From Niveibacterium sp. 24ML (lineage in GTDB: Bacteria; Pseudomonadota; Gammaproteobacteria; Burkholderiales; Rhodocyclaceae): a DNA stretch of 64,000 bases. Below the pieces are notes generated by a model. It did not search any database. It had not been told where the DNA came from and saw only the letters and a list, made by a program, of their open reading frames with translations. A program made the translations under genes and the position numbers. The DNA lies in assembly GCF_026586805.1 (NCBI RefSeq), contig NZ_JAPFHA010000012.1, positions 81,599-145,598 of the forward strand, written 5' to 3'. This document shows, piece after piece, positions 63,132 through 64,000 of this stretch. The number at the start of each line of letters is the position of its first letter. Position 1 is the stretch's first letter.

Positions 63132-63884
63132 ATGAAATCGTTCAAGAAAACAGTACTTGGCGCCGCAATCGCCCTTGGGCTCAGTGGCGCGGCGTCTGCC
63201 AGCATGATCAATGTCGGTGGCGTGATGTGGGATCCGGATGCGGCGACCGACTACTCCAGCCAATCCATCAATATGCGTCAGTTCATCAACGCGACAACTG
63301 GTGAGCTGACAGGCTTCGGAATCATCACCGCTTGGAACGGAACCGCGCAAAACGTGTTCTGCCCTGGCTGTGAAGTCACTTTCCAGTTCGGCGGTTACGC
63401 CCCGATTGGCGGCACTCCGATCCCCGGCGTCGGCGACACGTTCTCCTATGCTGGTGGGTGGGTGAAGTTCTTCGTGGGTGCAGCGGAGATCACCAATCCT
63501 TCAGACTATCTGACCCTGAACTGGGCAAACACCGGGAACGGTACGCTTTTCCTCGATACAGTTGCCAACTCGAGCAGCGGTGTAACGCTTCTCGGCACCG
63601 TAAACGATGACGGGCTCGGTGGTATCAGCGGGTTGTCAGGCATTGGGCGCCTAGATGTCGTCGGCGGTTTGGCCGCTTCGAACTTCAACACAAACACCCA
63701 ACCGAATGGCTCGGACCTCCGCTTTTCGACCTCGCTGACTTACATCCATCAGGAAGGCGACCCGACAGATGCTTCTGGCACGGGCAACCTTCGCGGCAAC
63801 AGCATCCCGGAGCCGGGCACGCTCGCACTGCTTGGCTTGGGGCTGCTTGGCGCAGGCCTTGCACGGCGCAAGTCGCAGGCCTGA
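63132..63884 (+). CDS. PEP-CTERM sorting-signal protein
   Basis: Exported protein of 250 residues, a predicted XrtA substrate. Signal peptide 1-23 (KTVLGAAIALGLSGAASA); a middle domain of beta-rich, Gly/Asn/Thr-rich sequence with one CPGC pair (VFCPGCEV, near residue 80). The tail has a PEP motif (SIPEPGTLALL), a hydrophobic Leu/Gly helix and a final basic RRK cluster, the complete tripartite signal. AGGAG upstream supports the ATG. Location beside the export operon and sigma-54 control recall the floc-forming PEP-CTERM protein PepA of Zoogloea, but I cannot confirm that identity. Confidence 0.93.
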   Translation: MKSFKKTVLGAAIALGLSGAASASMINVGGVMWDPDAATDYSSQSINMRQFINATTGELTGFGIITAWNGTAQNVFCPGCEVTFQFGGYAPIGGTPIPGVGDTFSYAGGWVKFFVGAAEITNPSDYLTLNWANTGNGTLFLDTVANSSSGVTLLGTVNDDGLGGISGLSGIGRLDVVGGLAASNFNTNTQPNGSDLRFSTSLTYIHQEGDPTDASGTGNLRGNSIPEPGTLALLGLGLLGAGLARRKSQA

Positions 63885-63924
63885 TTGCAACAGAGCACTG
63901 CCTGAAAACGGCCTCCCGCGGGAC

Positions 63925-63960
63925 AATGCCAGTCAGTTAACCGCTGTCTGGCATTTTTTT
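63925..63960 (+). terminator. Rho-independent terminator of the PEP-CTERM gene
   Basis: AATGCCAGTCAG / CTGTCTGGCATT (one mismatch in a 12-base stem) followed by a run of T, 40 bases after the stop. Confidence 0.85.
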
Positions 63961-64000
63961 CGTCGGAAATTTGTGTGCTCGGTTCTTGACGACTCTGGGG

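Overview
The window reads as chromosome of a GC-rich Gram-negative bacterium, most likely a betaproteobacterium of the Rhodocyclales type. The evidence is a trimeric-type porin, TamA, class I fructose-bisphosphatase, a pilBCD pilus cluster, small overlapping operons, and a large exosortase A (XrtA)/PEP-CTERM exopolysaccharide locus. I recognise no rRNA, tRNA, CRISPR array, insertion sequence or prophage.

Bases 1-17720 are mostly housekeeping: a porin cut by the left edge, tamA, fbp, dadA, ffh, a YpjD-type cytochrome c assembly protein, pilB-pilC-pilD, an FmdB zinc ribbon, a DUF502 membrane protein and aspS with a clear terminator. They are followed by a receiver-TPR protein whose phosphoacceptor Asp is replaced by Glu, then a secreted barnase-type RNase, its barstar-type inhibitor and nudB, joined by ATGA overlaps.

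Bases 17777-22418 hold two consecutive bufferin-type RiPP operons. Each has a secreted Cys-rich precursor (BufA1 with four core Cys, BufA2 with six), an MNIO/DUF692 maturase and a DUF2063 partner; the first also has a DoxX membrane protein. Each precursor is preceded by the same promoter-like element, TGTAAGGA-N15-CGTCTA, in identical spacing, which suggests one ECF sigma factor controls both. A heat-shock (sigma-32) promoter with hsp20, and argB, follow.

Bases 24070-63884 form an exopolysaccharide/protein-sorting locus. A minus-strand operon carries an acyl carrier protein, the two XrtA-associated hydrolases, a separate SGNH hydrolase, an acyltransferase-3 membrane protein and a TPR protein. 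A divergent plus-strand block, partly A+T-richer, carries an aminotransferase-like protein, five glycosyltransferase-like proteins (one KdtA-like), a GNAT protein and a Wzx-type flippase. Next come the XrtA-associated acyl-CoA ligase, PLP decarboxylase and asparagine-synthase-like protein. The long minus-strand core operon (62799 to 43372) encodes export lipoprotein, chain-length determinant, tyrosine autokinase, beta-barrel protein, AAA ATPase, WecB-type epimerase, deacetylases, FemAB protein, glycosyltransferases, XrtA fused to EpsI, amidotransferase and O-antigen-ligase-type polymerase/ligase. Divergent from it lies a PEP-CTERM protein gene, the probable XrtA substrate, behind a good sigma-54 promoter. 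The initiating sugar-phosphate transferase and the PrsK/PrsR regulators usual for such loci are not in the window.
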